This document shows positions 23,709-38,159 of a stretch of 64,000 nucleotides of DNA, in pieces; positions within the stretch are counted from its first letter, which is position 1, and every line of letters starts with the position of its first letter. The DNA is from Penelope pileata (Eukaryota; Chordata; Aves; Galliformes; Cracidae). Where the stretch lies: assembly GCA_013396635.1 (NCBI GenBank), contig WBMW01004029.1, positions 710,825 to 774,824 of the forward strand, in the 5' to 3' direction. The notes under the pieces were generated by a model. It was given only the letters and a program-made list of their open reading frames with translations. It was not told the origin of the DNA and made no database searches. A program made the position numbers and the translations under genes.

Positions 23709-26655
23709 TGTATATATGTAGATAACTTGTCATAAGTGTAGATAAGTATAACTTATCGTAAGTCTATTTGCTCTTACAGTATTGGTAAGTTTGCAATCCA
23801 TAAGTATTTTTACTGCTGTAGCATTAACGATGACTTTCTGTTGAACTAATAATTATCCCAAAAGCCACGTCTGTGGCTATATTCCTGATTTTCCCACCTC
23901 AAAATACCTTTCTACTACCTCTGATTTCTTCTACTGTTAATTGGTGCTATATCCCTGTCCTACTTGTCTTATATATATACACAGACACACACTTGTTTCC
24001 TGGTGATATATGCAATAGCTTTATATACATATATTCATCCTACTAATTATAGTATTCTTGCTAGTGGTTATTTGTGAAGATTTATAAAAGGAATCTATAG
24101 AAAGAAAGGCGCTACATCATTGGGTATTACAGATTCCCACAGACTCACTGATGCCATCTCTATATACCCACAGACCATGTAGCTTCCTCCCTGCCCTGCT
24201 GGATTGTGACTCCTGTGCCGATGGGGAAATCCAAGGTATAAGACCAAGACCAGAGTGTTTGAATAGTCATCCAAGACACACATAATCAGCAAGATGCATC
24301 ACTGCACCCTTTGCTCTGGCAAGTTCCATGCACACCCTTGGATTTTGCCCCTTGGTCTTTCCCCTGTTTATCTCACCTGGTAAAAAACATGCACCCCCGT
24401 CTCTTACAGAGCATTCTCTGTATAAGTTCTTTTTTAATAATAAGTACAACAGAAGTATCAATTACAATTAGCATCAACTGCTACTGCTGAAGTATTTGCA
24501 CACTGTTCAGCCATATCATTTTGTCAATTACTCAGCTGATGTCATGAAATGTGAGCACAGCAGGGAAGCAATGCTATCCCATGCTAATCGATCAAAACCC
24601 AGAAGCAGCCAGGCTCTCAGCAGTTGGAGGGCACGATCACTCCAGTCTGGAAGGCAGTGGAGGCAAAGGCATAATGATTTGCTGATGCACCAGTTCTTAA
24701 TGAGCAGAGCAAGCAGAAATGCAAGGAGCCACAAAAGAAAAATAAAAAGGCACTTTGAAGCTGTAGGAGCAGAGCAGCAGACACACTTCTGGGAGATTGT
24801 TTGTTCCCTGTTTCTAAGCAAGAAAACAGAGAGGATAGTTGGGATCTGGCTACTCTTTTGAGCTCAGACTTTCATTCTGAGAATACCACAAATATTTATA
24901 ATTAGAGTTAGCAGTTTCTGGAATTTTATAACCCATGTGTACTAATACTGCTGATGCAAATCATGCTTTAAATGTTAATCTGAGTAAGAGACATATACTC
25001 TGCTGCTTCCCTCCTTCAACCACATAACATTTTGAGTTGTGCTTTCTGTAGATTATTTTTTCCTCACTCCTTGAAATTTAGTAAAGGATCAGAATCGATG
25101 CTCCAATATAATTCTCTGGAGAAAACCAGACCAGAGATTCATTAAATGACCTAGATATGGAGACAGGAATAATACTTAACTGTGAATGAGAGGAAGCAAA
25201 GCTATTCAGAAAGGGTATTCAAAGCTTCTATTATGGGAGAATACAATTTGTTAATTAATCAATGCAATGCCATGCTGCCTCTGCGAAACCCCTCTAGTGT
25301 CCTTGTAGCAATAAAGTTTGCACAGCTGGCAAATTTTAAGAAAGCAATCACAAGAACCATTCTGAAAGTTTGGGAAATCATAAATAGCATTAAAGACTAA
25401 ATATTAATTATAACAAGTATCATTCAAACATCTTATAGGACTCTGAGGTACTAATGAACTCTGTTAAGAGCAATAAACAGCTTTACAAATTAAACTACTG
25501 GATGATATATTAGACAAGCTCCAGTTTGTTGGAGCTTTCTGTATAATGAGGTTCTTTTGCCTCTTGTTACAATAAATCCAATTTCACATGTTTATTATGA
25601 CATCCTATTAAACTGCTATATGGGTAAAGCATTAGAAGCATGTTTAGCAGTTTCTCAATATCCCAGCTAATTTTAAAAAAGAACACCAATTGTTCCTCTA
25701 TGGCCCTATAATTTTAAACTCATTCACCAGTAGGGAAAAAGAAAAAAAAGAAAGACAAAAAAAAAAAAAAGACAAGTTTAGGTTCTGCTTCAGCTACAAT
25801 AAAATTGTGCACATATTTGTGTTCAGCTTTAGCACCTGAATTTATGATTCTGATTAATTTGGAGATTTTTTACCTCCAAATTACCTGAAGCCTTTAATAT
25901 GATCAAGTCACAAAAGAATAATGATCACAGGTTTTCCTTTCGCTTGCATGTATGCCAATGCTACCCAAAGAGACTGCTGAACCAACTCTGGGCACTTTGA
26001 TTTATACTGAAATGAAAACTATAACTGAAAACCTGAGAATAGCAGGATGAGGTGGTTGGAAGACAAAAGGAGAAAGAAAATGAAAGTTTCTGTGTACACA
26101 CAAGGTAGGGACAATCCACATATTTTGACTGAACAAATGAAGGTAAAGGATGATAAATATTTAGTTTTTTAAGCCAGTAATAAACATGCATATTCTTATG
26201 CATCAAACTTACAGCAGTTTGATTAAAAAGAAATAAAAAGAATGAAACTTTTTTAATAAAAAATTTCAAAAAACTTCATCTCAGTGTACAATCAATGGAA
26301 CAAAACCAAAGGAATATTCTTCCATCCTTAGCTAGGTTTTCATATTTCCATCAATTGGCTTAGCTTTCAGGCAGTATATGGGAAAAACACATACACTTCT
26401 GTGCTGGCTCCAGGGGAAATTTTCTATTCCAGATGTACGAAATGACTATTAACAGAATTTTTTGCCTCATTTTCTAGTCATGATTGGTACTCAGATGACA
26501 CAAACATCAACATCATTAAAACTGATAGAAAAAGTTCTTTGTTAAGTATACATCATGAAATGGTAACGATTTTTTCTGCTGACTACTGTTTCACTGCATC
26601 AGAATACATCAAGGAACCAAGAAAAACAAAACCAGAAAAGCTTTCCCCCAGTATC
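23709..26655. other. unique AT-rich DNA, no gene seen
   Basis: No gene is recognised. At 24496-24861 a 121-codon plus-strand frame rich in Arg, Lys and Ser lies opposite a 97-codon minus-strand frame. Neither resembles a known protein. There is a short TATA/CACA dinucleotide tract near 23971-23992 and a purine-rich A-run tract at 25735-25773. Confidence 0.5.
25735..25773. repeat. A-rich purine tract
   Basis: Runs of A broken by G (GGGAAAAAG, AAAAAAAAG, and a 14-A run). Simple sequence with no recognisable repeat attached. Confidence 0.8.
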
Positions 26656-26659
26656 AAGG

Positions 26660-27978
26660 CTACATCCTCCAAGAAGAAGTTCAAGGGCCATCAAAAGGGA
26701 CTGCAGAACCTTGAGACATCTCCTGAAGGAATTGAGGGCACAGGTTATCTTCTCTGCTTCCTGTAGTGAGTAAGGACACTGAAAGAGATGGAAGGATCCA
26801 ATATGCAGACACTTGGCTTCATAGCTGGTGCCACTGCCAAAACTTTGGGTTTTTGACAACGGGATGGGCTACATGAGGTAATAGCAAGCCTGCCCACAAC
26901 AAGTTGTGGGACAGCATAGATAGGTTACAGGGACAAGGGGCCCTCAACCTGCTGCCCTGAAGTGTGCTGGCAACACTGCAGCACACTTGAAATCTTATGA
27001 CAATGAACCAGGGACCACTGAGACAACACGAGAAGGCAACAGGGAGATTCTTCAAAGGGATTAAGGAGTTATCCTTCAGGAAGGCGACAAGGCCAGCTGC
27101 CCAGCTGAAGTTCCTCTATACTCATGGATAATGCATGCAGCTTGGGAAGCAAACAGGAAGAGGTGGAAGCCACCATGCCACTAGAAAACCATGAGGTTGC
27201 TGTCATTAAAACCTGGTGGGATGATCCCCAGAATTGGAGTGTGGCTATCGACAGCTACAGGCTGTTCAGAAGGGAACACTATCCCCCACTGTCAATACAA
27301 GCTGGGGGATGAAAGGATAAATCACAGCCTTGCTGAAAAGGACCTGGGGGTACTGGCGGATGGCAGCTGGACATGAGCCAGCAATGTGCCCTTGCAGCCC
27401 AGAAAGCCAACCATATCCTGGGCTGCATCAAAAGCAGCGCGGCCAGCAGGGAGGGAGGTGATCCTGCCCCTCTGCTCTGTGCTGTGAAACCTCACCTGGA
27501 GTGCTGCGTCCAGGTGTGGAGTCCTCAGCACAGAGAGACATGGACCTGTTGGAGTGCGTCCAGAGGAAGGCCACAAAATGATCCAGAGGATGGAACAGCT
27601 CCCCACGAGGACAGAGAGAGCTGAGACTGTTCAGCCTGGAGAACAGAAGGCTCTGGGGAGACCTGAAAGCAGCCTTTCAGTATCTAAAGGGGGGCTACAA
27701 GAAAGAAGGGGACAGACTCTTTAGCAGGGTCTGTTGTGATGAGTTTCAAACTAAAAGATGATAAGGAAAAAGTCTTTTATGATAAGGGTGGTGAAGCACT
27801 GGCACAGGTTACCCATAAAGGTGGTGGAAGCCCCATCCATAGAGACATCCAAGGTCAGGCTGGATGGGGCTCTGAGCACCCTGATCTAGCTGTAGTGTCC
27901 CTGTTCTTCACAGGGGAGTTGGATGAGATGACCTTTGAAGGTCCTTCCCAACTGAGACGATTCTATGCTTCTATAAAT
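26660..27978 (+). mobile_element. CR1 LINE, 5'-truncated and internally deleted
   Basis: This plus-strand CR1 begins at about 26660 within the end of the first reading frame or the junction before the second. Read through two or three frames it shows the start of the ORF2 endonuclease. LGSKQEEVEATMPLENHEVA (27139-27198) is followed by KTWWDDPQNWSVAIDSYRLF (27208-27267), containing the ETWWD-type motif with Lys in place of Glu. After about codon 50 of the endonuclease the sequence jumps at about 27275-27285 directly to the C-terminal part of the reverse transcriptase region ([20 protein letters not shown], 27295-27354), then [14 protein letters not shown], a region equivalent to [13 protein letters not shown] (27493-27531), and the ORF2 terminus. 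Most of the endonuclease and the whole catalytic reverse transcriptase, including the YADD-type motif, are absent. Several frameshifts and stops follow. The CR1 3' end, ending 'gatgacctttgaaggtcctt' and a gattctatg-type tail, closes it at about 27978. It is non-functional. Confidence 0.9.
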
Positions 27979-30900
27979 AAGTTGCATGTATATATAACAT
28001 AGGTGACTTGATTGTTGAAGTGTTTCAGTTGTGCTCATTGCTTAGAAAAATAATAAATTCTCCATTAACAATTGTGCTGGCTTAATTCTTTCTTAGTTAT
28101 TCAGATTTGATTCTACTGAAATTAGCTGCAAACTGAGATGGAGTGCAGCTGAGCATGCCCCAGACTTGAAAGAAACTAAAGTTTTCTGAAATGCTTTTCA
28201 CTTTTCCTGTTATCTACAGTGCAGAGCAGTCTGGCTTACAGATTTCCAGTGTGTGTTTGCTTTTCTCCCTCCTCACACCTCTAAGTCTTTATTCTTTTAT
28301 GTATATTCCTAGATAAAAACATTTCTGTTTTTATATTCACGTAAAAATAAAATATTACTGCAAATTTTAGACACTTTTTAATCGCTGTACTCGAGATAGA
28401 ATTGCTTTCAAATTCAGGTAACTGCAGGTGGTTGTTTTGTTTTTGTTTTTTGAGGAAGAGAAAAAGTGATTTCAGAGAGGAAGACGGACAAGAAAGTTTT
28501 TATACAAACTGCACTGACATTCTTGGAAAACCTTCAGTTTCAAACTGAATGTCTTTTTCCACTGTCTTCTGGAGCATTTGTGGTTTCATTAATGCCTCCT
28601 CTCAGCCTGGTTCCTTTTAACTTTTGCTAAAGAAGCTTAATCAGGAGCGATAAAAACTCCTGGCTGAAGAGTTTGGGGTTTATTGTAATCAAATGCAATA
28701 GACCACCAAGAATGCATATGAGAATTCTGAAAAGCTACACCTAAGCAAGAGTTTTTACTTTTTCCATAAGAAAGCTTGCTGCGTGCAAAAAGCATTTCTG
28801 ATAATGGCCACAACTATTGCAGAAACTTTTAATTTTTACTTTTCATTAACCAAAACTTACTAGAAAGTTGTTTTTCTTACTTTAAAATTCATGATTGAAC
28901 TGTAGCACTATGGGTATGGGATGTTGGTTTTCCTGCTGAGAATATGAACACATTACCATGCAGCTAGTGGCACATGCATAGAACAAGCTGTGAAGATGTT
29001 TCCAAGTGCCTATTTAAAGCAAAGGACTAGCTGAAATATGACCAGAAGGTTAGCTTGTGAAAAATTATACATATTCATTTATACATTTTTATGTAACTTC
29101 ATTTTATTTGAGCATCAATGCAGAAAAATAACTGATTTATTCATTTACTGTCAAGAATTTGCCTAAAATTTCCATGCAAAGCAAAGCAATGCTATTGATA
29201 GAGAGACCTCAAGACTTTCTTTGATTTTCTTTGTTCCCACTGGCTTTAACCTAAGGCAAATTTTCTTGAACAGCCTCAAGCAATTCACTGAAATGTATAA
29301 AGCTGAATGCCACTGAAAACAAAGCAGCTGGTGGCAGAGGTTAATGATGATCGTTACTGTGCCGCTACCTAAGAGGTAACAGGTACACAAAACAACAGGT
29401 GTGGTAGTATACTCCTCTTTTTTTAGTGTGCAATTATACAAATCTCTTAGAAAAACAGTCTATAGACCGAAGTGTTCGCAGATATGCTGGTGGCAGTGCT
29501 CTACAGATGGCATTGCCATCAACCTGATTGCTCCCTTCACCAGACAGAGAGGCAGCTCCACCTGTCCTCAGAGCCAAAGTGTGGGATGTCAGGGCATGCC
29601 TCTGTTGTCAGAGTTTTAATGTATGGATCTGTGCTTGGAGCTCATTCCTCCATAGCTCTAGCTCATTTCCTTCTCATTTCCCTTTTGTCCACCTCACTTA
29701 AATCTCAGTTGAGCAGCTCTGCTGCACACCATGAACATACAAAAGTGTCACAATACTTTTCATGACCTCCTGTAATGAATAAATAGCTCGATGTTGAGAT
29801 CTATTTTTCTTTCAACTTAGACTCACTGAAACATAGAGGAATTTTGGAAAGTTGCTGGATACGAAGGCTGATGTTTCATGACTGGCATTTACCCAGACAA
29901 AGTGTCTATGTGCTGAAGGTAAACCACAGATGAGTACCTCATCCAGCCACTTTATCTCCCCCCTCTTCCTAGGGAGGAGTCATCTGGCTTTCACAAGCTT
30001 GAAAATATGAATTCTCTACCCCACATCTGTTACAAGCATTTTGCAACCTGCAAAACTATATCCTATAAAGTGAATACCTTACAGAAGGCTCAGAACCCGC
30101 CTTTCTTTAGTCTCAGCTTTCCCCCCCCCAGTCTCCAAAATGAATTTTGGAGATTTTCAAGCAACTCCTCTCAGACTCTCTAGCCTGCACTGGCTATGCA
30201 ATGATGAGGATATTCTAAGAAACAGGCAAAGAAGTGGGTTTCAACCAATGAGGAGAGCTGCAGAGCTCCCTGTTGTTTGTCACTGCTGCTCTCAGATCCT
30301 GGAGTTTTTTCGATGCAGTTTGATTTATTCATTCTATTTCTTTGTGTCGCGTTTCTACAAGCCTCATTACGTGGTTGTTGAAAAAAAAATACTGCAGATG
30401 AATTTTGGTTGTCTGAGAAATGAGAATGCATCCCATGCTAAATGGTTCGAGATTTGTTAGGTAGCGAAGTCATTATGTTAAATGTGTATGTATAGAAAAC
30501 TACAGCGTTTTAGTGCCAAGTTCTGTAATTTCTGCCATTAATGAAGGATTCTATAATGATAAAGAATCTGCACACGCTTTTGGTAAAATACAAAGAAGTA
30601 AAAAGAAAAAAAAGGGAAATATTAAGTCATTTTCCTTGAAAGTAGAAATATATAAAAGTAATTGAATAATTCAGTCTTTGGGTTTCTGATCTTTCATTTC
30701 CTTCTCAAAGGATTGCCTTAAAAACAAAATCTTTAAAGCTGGCTGAAGTAAGGATAATTAGAGTTTTATAATCTTGGGTGCTCTTGTGTTTTTGAAGTGC
30801 TTTTGAAGTGTGCATCTAAGGTGAAATTTATGCTATAGATCTTAATTTTCCATATCATATTTCATAGGTACATTCTTGGATTCTCGATACCTTTTTTTTT

Positions 30901-33900
30901 TTTGTGAGAAAATTAATAACGCTATTTTCTTCCTTTGCCTAATTCGTAACTGCAAGCTGAGGACACAGTATACTAGACATAATTCTAGTTATAAATGCAC
31001 ACGTACGCAGACACCGACAGCTGCCTTCACACATGGTTAAATCTCTTGGCCTGTCACCTAGCAGCCATTTTAAGACAATTCCTACTTTGGTTTTACACAC
31101 AACAGAAAGACTCAAAACCTTCTTCCCAGGAGCAAAACTAAAAAAAATATCAAAAAACCCCAAATCTGAGATCTATCTTACAGACAAGCCACTTAGCTGA
31201 CCCTATAGCCTGCTTCCTAGGTGCTGAGGGCAAGAGAGAGAAGCCAAGCCCTGTTCTTAACATGGCCTTTATTTTACAATTTATCCGCTTGTTTTTTGAA
31301 GAAATCTAGGATTTTTTGGTGCCTACTCAGCTACCCCCTTTAACTACAGTTAAATGCTTGTTCTGAGTAAAAGAAGAACCTAATCTATTCCTACAATAGA
31401 TCTCTACCTAAAAATGCCCAGTGTTAAAGTTGATGGCAACAGCACGCTCCTCATCCATCCTGATGTTAACACTTATTTTATATAAAGTATAAACAAAGAT
31501 AGATGCTTGGGGAAAAAAATGGATCTCTGAGCATTTTTTTCCATTATTCTGTTACTTATATTCCTACCAGTTCCATTAGAAATTTAAGTCCATACCACAA
31601 CAGGCTATCGCTGTTTTTACTGCCTCAACTTATTAGTGAATACATACTTTATTATAATGTTCTTTTTTTTTTTTCTTTTTCCCCATTCTAGATATTTGAC
31701 CTTGGTTAATCACTAAGTTCTTGCAGGTTAAGAAAGTCTTTTCCTTCAAAATACCTTAGGAAATTGGCTACAAGGAGAAAATGTTCTCTACTCTCTTCTT
31801 ATAAGAATCCCACATTTGTGTTTTGTAAAGCATTAGCAGAGATGAAGTTAGTCAAAATCCTGGATTCCTTATTCTCCTCAACCTTTTTGAATCAGAGAGA
31901 ATGAAAGAAAAGGATGTCCAGAAGGGCAAGCCAGTATGTCCGAAATCTGTGCTAGGAATCTGTCACCAGCACTGCAGGCTTTGCTGCAAACAGCACAGCA
32001 GTCAGCAGCGTGGGCAGCCAAAGGAGCAGCAAGGTCGTTCAAGGAGCTGCTGCCACAGACCTAGAAACTGCTTGGAAAATACAGGAGTTGTAGCAACTGC
32101 ATTTAAATAGCACAGAGGTCATGGTATAAGCTGTTACAAGCCGCCAGGACTGCTGCTCCATCCTAGGCTGGTTTAGTCAGTAATAAAGAAATTCAGGACA
32201 AGATCTGTGCACTTGATTCTTTGCAGGTGGAGCAGAAGCTGCTTATTCTTCTAAGGTTAAAACACTGAGTTTTATTTTATATTAAATTACACAGCGTCGG
32301 GAGGCTACCACAATAGCAAAATTCCAGTTATTTCCCACAGCATCCTTATTTTGCTAACATGAAGAGGACCTCCTTTGACAGAGGAGCATGTAAGAACAAA
32401 AAACATGTACTTTGACTTGAGAGCAAATATAGAGATAGACCCTTCTAAGAGAAACAGAAGAATTTAGGACATCATGACAGAGTTCTCTGTTTGCAGCCCT
32501 GTATACACACTGAGGACAAGAGCAAAGGGCATGCATAGAAGTTATTTTTCTTCCATGGCATAAATCAAGCAGCAGCACCAGAGCTGGAATCTCTCCTGTT
32601 CACAAGAGATGCATGTAAGAAACTCAGCAGATGTGCTTTCCAAAGAAATGCATATTCCCTACTTTGCTGGGAGTAATTTGACCTTAAAATCATGCGGCAC
32701 TGTGTCCAAACAAAGAGCTCTCACTGTTTAATGTAGGGAAAAACATTAAGAGAGAAAGTTACCTCCTACCCATTCTTTATCCAGGTTTCTTTGAACAAGA
32801 CCTATCTTCAAAGCCATAGGACAAAGTGTCTCAATTCAGATCTTTCCAGTATGGTAGGGAAAAAGACAGGGAATGTTTTCAGTGACATAGCATCAGCTGA
32901 GTGCTTAATTGGGACATAGCATTACTTTTATGTAACTCCAGTAAGGTAAAGGCTATTTGTGCCTTATGTCCTCTAAACATAGTTTTACCTTTGCATGATA
33001 CGAAAATGGTTGCAGGGAAAACCAATGGGCACTCTCAAAACCATAGGTATAAATTGCTGAATGCTATGTTTGTCTTTGGAGAGAAGACACTCCATAGATT
33101 TTTGAAATCACCTGTTTAATTCAATGGCTCACCTTTGCAGATATGACTATACATTTCAAGCCAGAGCTGTAATAAACATGTAAAAAAATTGGATTTACTG
33201 GATAAGAAGGCTGACATGAAAGCAATATGTAGTTGATCTTACTGAGGACAGTAGTTTTGACTATTGCTCCCTTCTGGTATAGAATCTTAAATCCTCTTGC
33301 TGTTTCTGAGTTATTTTTCCTGGAATTCATTCAGATATTAGTTTCTTATCTGCCTACATAGACATTGGTTAACTGAGCAGAAAGGCAGCTGTGAGACGAC
33401 AAAAATTGTTTTTGCCTAAGCAGATGGTAACTCCAACAAAATCCTAACCATCACAGACCAAAGTAAATGATATTGTACAAATATCAAAAAGTTTTGGAAA
33501 AAAGAAGCATTATGTAAACGGAAAGACTGGAAGAGAAAAGCTGCAAGACAAATATCTGTGTTTGAATTAACTGCTTTTGATACTGAGACTCATAACCATT
33601 GCCTTTCCAAGGCAATCAGTCTTGTCACGTCCACTAATAATTAAGTGGTAATGATCTGGATTTCTTAATGAAATGAGTATGCAAGAGCTAAGCCAGGCAG
33701 CATCTAAAACATTTGTTTTTCTTTCTCAATCACTGACAGCATGTGACAGTTCCTGATAAACAAGTCTCACCGCCGTGAATTTGAATTAGGAAAGTTCATC
33801 AAATTTTCTCATAAATGGGTAACTAAAAGTTTCTATACTACAGGGCTGATCAAGAGAATTTCCAAAACAGAATAACAGTAATTCTAATTTGTATAATATC

Positions 33901-36900
33901 AATGAAAAAATACAATTATTAAACACTTTAATACTGTATTCTGCTAATAACTCCTTATTTTCTCCATTCATGAATCATATTTACTTTCTTAACATGGATT
34001 GTGATGCTACCTTCACATACACTGACAAACTGCAGTAGCACTAAGTGTTACAATGTGAAGGCAGATATTTATGGCGTAAAACTGACTTAGGTATATTTAG
34101 TCATTTTCAGCAGCTAGAAACTGTTTACCTCCTGCTCCTAAGCAGGCTGTTGTCAAGCAATGTAAGAAGGTAGTTTAAGGCTTTTTAAGCACTACTGCTG
34201 AAGTACAGAGTCCCTGAACTTGGTCCCTACACCAGTTTCTTTGACAAGCCAGAGAATGGGGAAATGGGTCATAGAAGTCGTAGAATTCAATTTCACCCAA
34301 CCATTTAAAAAAATAAGTATACTTCACAGATCTCACAGTGTCATTCCTCTCTTATTTTGTTGAATTCACATGCATATGCTGACTTGAAAAGTTTGAATGC
34401 TTTTGTTGATATGTTAAGACTAATATAAGTGGAGAAGTTTCTCACTGAAAAATGGATTGGGGATAAAGAGCTGGGAGAAAACTGACAAAGAAAGAGGAGA
34501 GGAAGAGACTATTTCAATTAAAAATAAAAAAAAAAATGGAAGCAGGAAATGCAAGTGCACTAGATGGCAAGCAGACCTCCTTTATCTCCCTTAAAACAAG
34601 CATGTATCTGTGGTTAAATAAATTACTCACCCAGGACAGAAAAACAACCAGAAGTATGACCACTGGGAAGATCACAGCTCAAGAAAATAGCTTGTATAAG
34701 CTTAAAACCACTCTCAGATTTAACTAATAACTCCATAAGTAGTGAACTCAGCAGAAGGCCCTTTGTAAAATTATAAATTCATTTATCTATTTTTACTTAC
34801 TTGCCTGTTTGCTGACATCAATTCATGAGATCCATTTCTGAAAGTCTTTGTTGAAAATAAGGTGTCATTGCTTTAGTCTAGAGATTCATTAAAATGAGAG
34901 AGGAAGAAACTGAGATGGAAGGGAGATTTTCTCTTCTCCTTGTTTATTTTTTCCCACTAAACTCAGAAATGGAAATAAAAAATTCAAAAAAAAACAAAAA
35001 CCCACACCTGTCATGCATAGCATTTTGTTTAAAAGACAATAAAGTGTTTGTCAACCTTAGTATATTCTTTTTCACTTTGCACTATACGCACACTTTGAAA
35101 TGTGTTCCATCCTATAAGTGTTTCAGACCTTATTTAGTGATTTGTGAGCCTTCAATTTGCAACACCTGATTCCACCACTGACAAATACCCGACTGCAAAG
35201 GAGAAACAACCACTGGAATTACAGGATCAGGGATTAGGGCTTTATGTAGTACAGATACATTTTCAGATATTGGCACCACGCAGCAAATGATTTAGCAGTT
35301 CTGGAGTTAATGGGTGGAAGTGCAGGGTTCAGCTGCTCATTAATCCCCATTGAAATAGATTGTGCAACTACACAAAGTAGTGATCTGCAGCTTTATGGAA
35401 CCTAAAAGTATAACCTGAAAGAGATACAAACATACATGTTCTGTGATCTTGAAGTGTTTCCATTAGTTCAGTGTTCAGAAAGTATCAGGTTGCTGCCCTT
35501 TCAAGCTGAATGCCTTCACCTGTCCTTATATATTCATTTTTAAATAACAGATGTAGCCACAATGGGCTAAGAAGTAGTAAGGAGGCTCAGAAGCATCAGG
35601 AGGCCCCAGTGATAAGAAATCACTAGGTGGTATGATAAGGCTGTCTGAGGGTCTCTGCTTAGTCTCACAGGAAAGCAACTTTACTCCAGTATGTCTCAGA
35701 AAATGAGCAAAGAATATGAAATAAACATTACATGTAGTAGTTACTGACTCCAGGAAGACCCGTAATGGAGAGCAGGACAAACGCATTTGTCCAGCTTTTG
35801 CTCCACTTAAGAAAGAGCAAAGATAACAATTTACTTGATTTAGCACAATAACATGGGTATTTTTTCATTTCATCTTGGAAGTGGGTTCTCTTTTTTCTAA
35901 TGAGTCACTAGCAGAGCTATCATCTCCCTTTAGCAGAAATGAAAACATATAGCCAGTAAGGGTTCACAAAGCAGCAGCATACCAGCTGGGGACTAAAGGG
36001 CAAGAAAATCAAAACAATGCTGTTAGAGCTTAGATAATTTAACAGATGCACAAGGTATGAAGAAGAGGCTTCAAAAGATGAGAAATTTGTTTTTAAAAAC
36101 TGATGTATTTCGTGTCTTAGAGAACTGAGCCTGGAAATTTTCAGTCTTTTAAAGATCCAAATACTATAACTTATTAGAGCAAAGTTGTTTTTTTCCTTCT
36201 TCTTAACGTACCATTAATCATAACTGAAATTAATCTACTTTCATTTTTTCCATTGACAACTTGTCAGGTTAGCTCAGAAATCAAGCTTAGTTTTCGAATT
36301 AAACTTCTGTTTTTGTTTCTTTATAGAAGAGGTGAGTGAATAAGAAGGAAACAATATCGTCATGACAATTTATAAATTGAAATATATATCTCTATATATG
36401 CACCTTTATCTTTGAGCATATTAGTTTTGAGATCTGTGGACATAAATGGGACACGAAACACCATGAGGAAGTGTTAAAATATTGTAAAAGAGTTAACAGC
36501 CTGATTTCACACTCATTTGCACATACACAACAGGATGATATAATTGAAATTAAGTTTAGATAATAACCCAGTGTTGGATGCTCATTTAACTGGCGTTAAC
36601 CTTCTTCAATACAGCATGATGATATCCTGGATCTAAAACACAGATTGTGAAAGCAGTTTGGATACTGCATGTTTCACATACCTAACTTGCACATTTCTTG
36701 CCCTAAAGAACAGCCTCTTCCCTTGTCTTGATTCTATGCAGGTATATGAGGTTACGGGCGATCTGAAAATTAATTCTCAGATATCAGGAAGGAAAGGTTC
36801 AAGTTGTTTTCAAGACATTGCTCTAAAGATGAAGAGCAACCCTGAATTATAGTACGTACATTTAAGGTATTTTTTTCTTAAATGTTCAAGTCTGTTGTAC

Positions 36901-37774
36901 CAGACCAGAACACCCTCAAATATCACTGAAATAAGATAATTATATATTTCATATAAATTACTTCTTAGTTAATAAAATAGTTCCTCATTTATTTTTCATA
37001 CTATTTTACCAGATCAGTGCAAATAGAATAAGCCAAATTTCTGTTCAGCTTTAAATCAATATGCAGTCATCCCACCTAAGCAAAGCACTCCACATTTATG
37101 GTATGCACTTTGTGCCTACTGTTAATCTTGAATGAAACTAGTGGGATATTCAACTCAAGCTACATAACACCATATTTCATTGCATTTATTCCACATTCAA
37201 AACCAGAAAATATCCTTCAAAGGTGTTATAGAAACAGTGCTTTGCACAGCACGATGATTTGCAGACCCATGCTTGTGGACATTTTTCAGTATTTCTAAGT
37301 TAGAAGTATGCTTTCAGTAGTACGCGCAATTTGGCTTTTGCTGTAATTACTTTCCATATACTTTCTATACATTTTTTTTCTTTTAGTTTACTTTCTATAT
37401 ACTTTAAACTGTTTGTGAATAAAGATTAGGAAAAAAGAAAAGCAGGTTTTCAGAAGAGGAAGTTTACTTTTCTACAGTATAACACAGTAAATGGCATAAT
37501 AATATATAAATGAGCCATGCAGTTTAACTCTTAGGCCAAATGTCATTATTACACTAAGGCCAAAATAATACATAACTTGTATGAATACAAATAATTGTTT
37601 CAAAATTCATTTTAGCAGCTTAAGGGAAAATAAGCCATATATATCTACATGCTTTGAACACTTTTATGAACAACCGTAGATTTCATTATCAGGAATATCA
37701 GCGATAATAAAAGAATATTTAATGTTCTTACATTTAGTTTTACTGGAGACAACTGAGAATAGATGCAAAAGGCA

Positions 37775-37925
37775 GAATGTGCCCCCAGATTTTAAGCCAG
37801 ATTCACTGCAAAAGCCTCTGTGCACCAGCACTTCACTCATTCCCTGTACAGAACTCCCACCAAAATCAGGTCCCGAATGTCAAAAAGCTCAGCAGTAATT
37901 TTTAAAGGCATCTGAATGCAGGATC
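37775..37925. repeat. possible old amniote interspersed repeat
   Basis: The phrases 'cagaactcccaccaaaatca' (about 37849-37868), 'ggtcccgaatgtcaaaaagc' and tcagcagt, in this order, resemble a widespread sauropsid repeat with 'gagctcccattgacttcaatgg', 'aaaatcaggcc' and 'gctcagca' blocks. The copy is too diverged to assign and could be coincidental. Confidence 0.3.
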
Positions 37926-38159
37926 AGCTCCTTAACTAGTTTACGTTTGCCTTTTGAGGATGTTTCACCACACACATATTTTGTTGCTTCGTTTTACAAA
38001 CCTGCTTATTCTAGTGGAACATCAGGGAAAACAAGAGTTTAATTTAACACCTCTGTTTATCATAGCCTTAGCTGTGCTACAAGACCTTTCCAATTTCAAA
38101 CCGAGTGAAACAAATAAAACATAGGTGCCAGGTTCATTAGCATTTAATGAATAACAAAT

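Noticed and set aside
23191..23733. 180-codon open frame on the minus strand, the longest in the window
   Set aside because: It lies entirely antisense across the deleted mariner-like element, whose own coding sense is on the plus strand. It resembles no protein.
27736..28002. 88-codon plus-strand frame
   Set aside because: It is an out-of-frame reading of the CR1 3' region already described.
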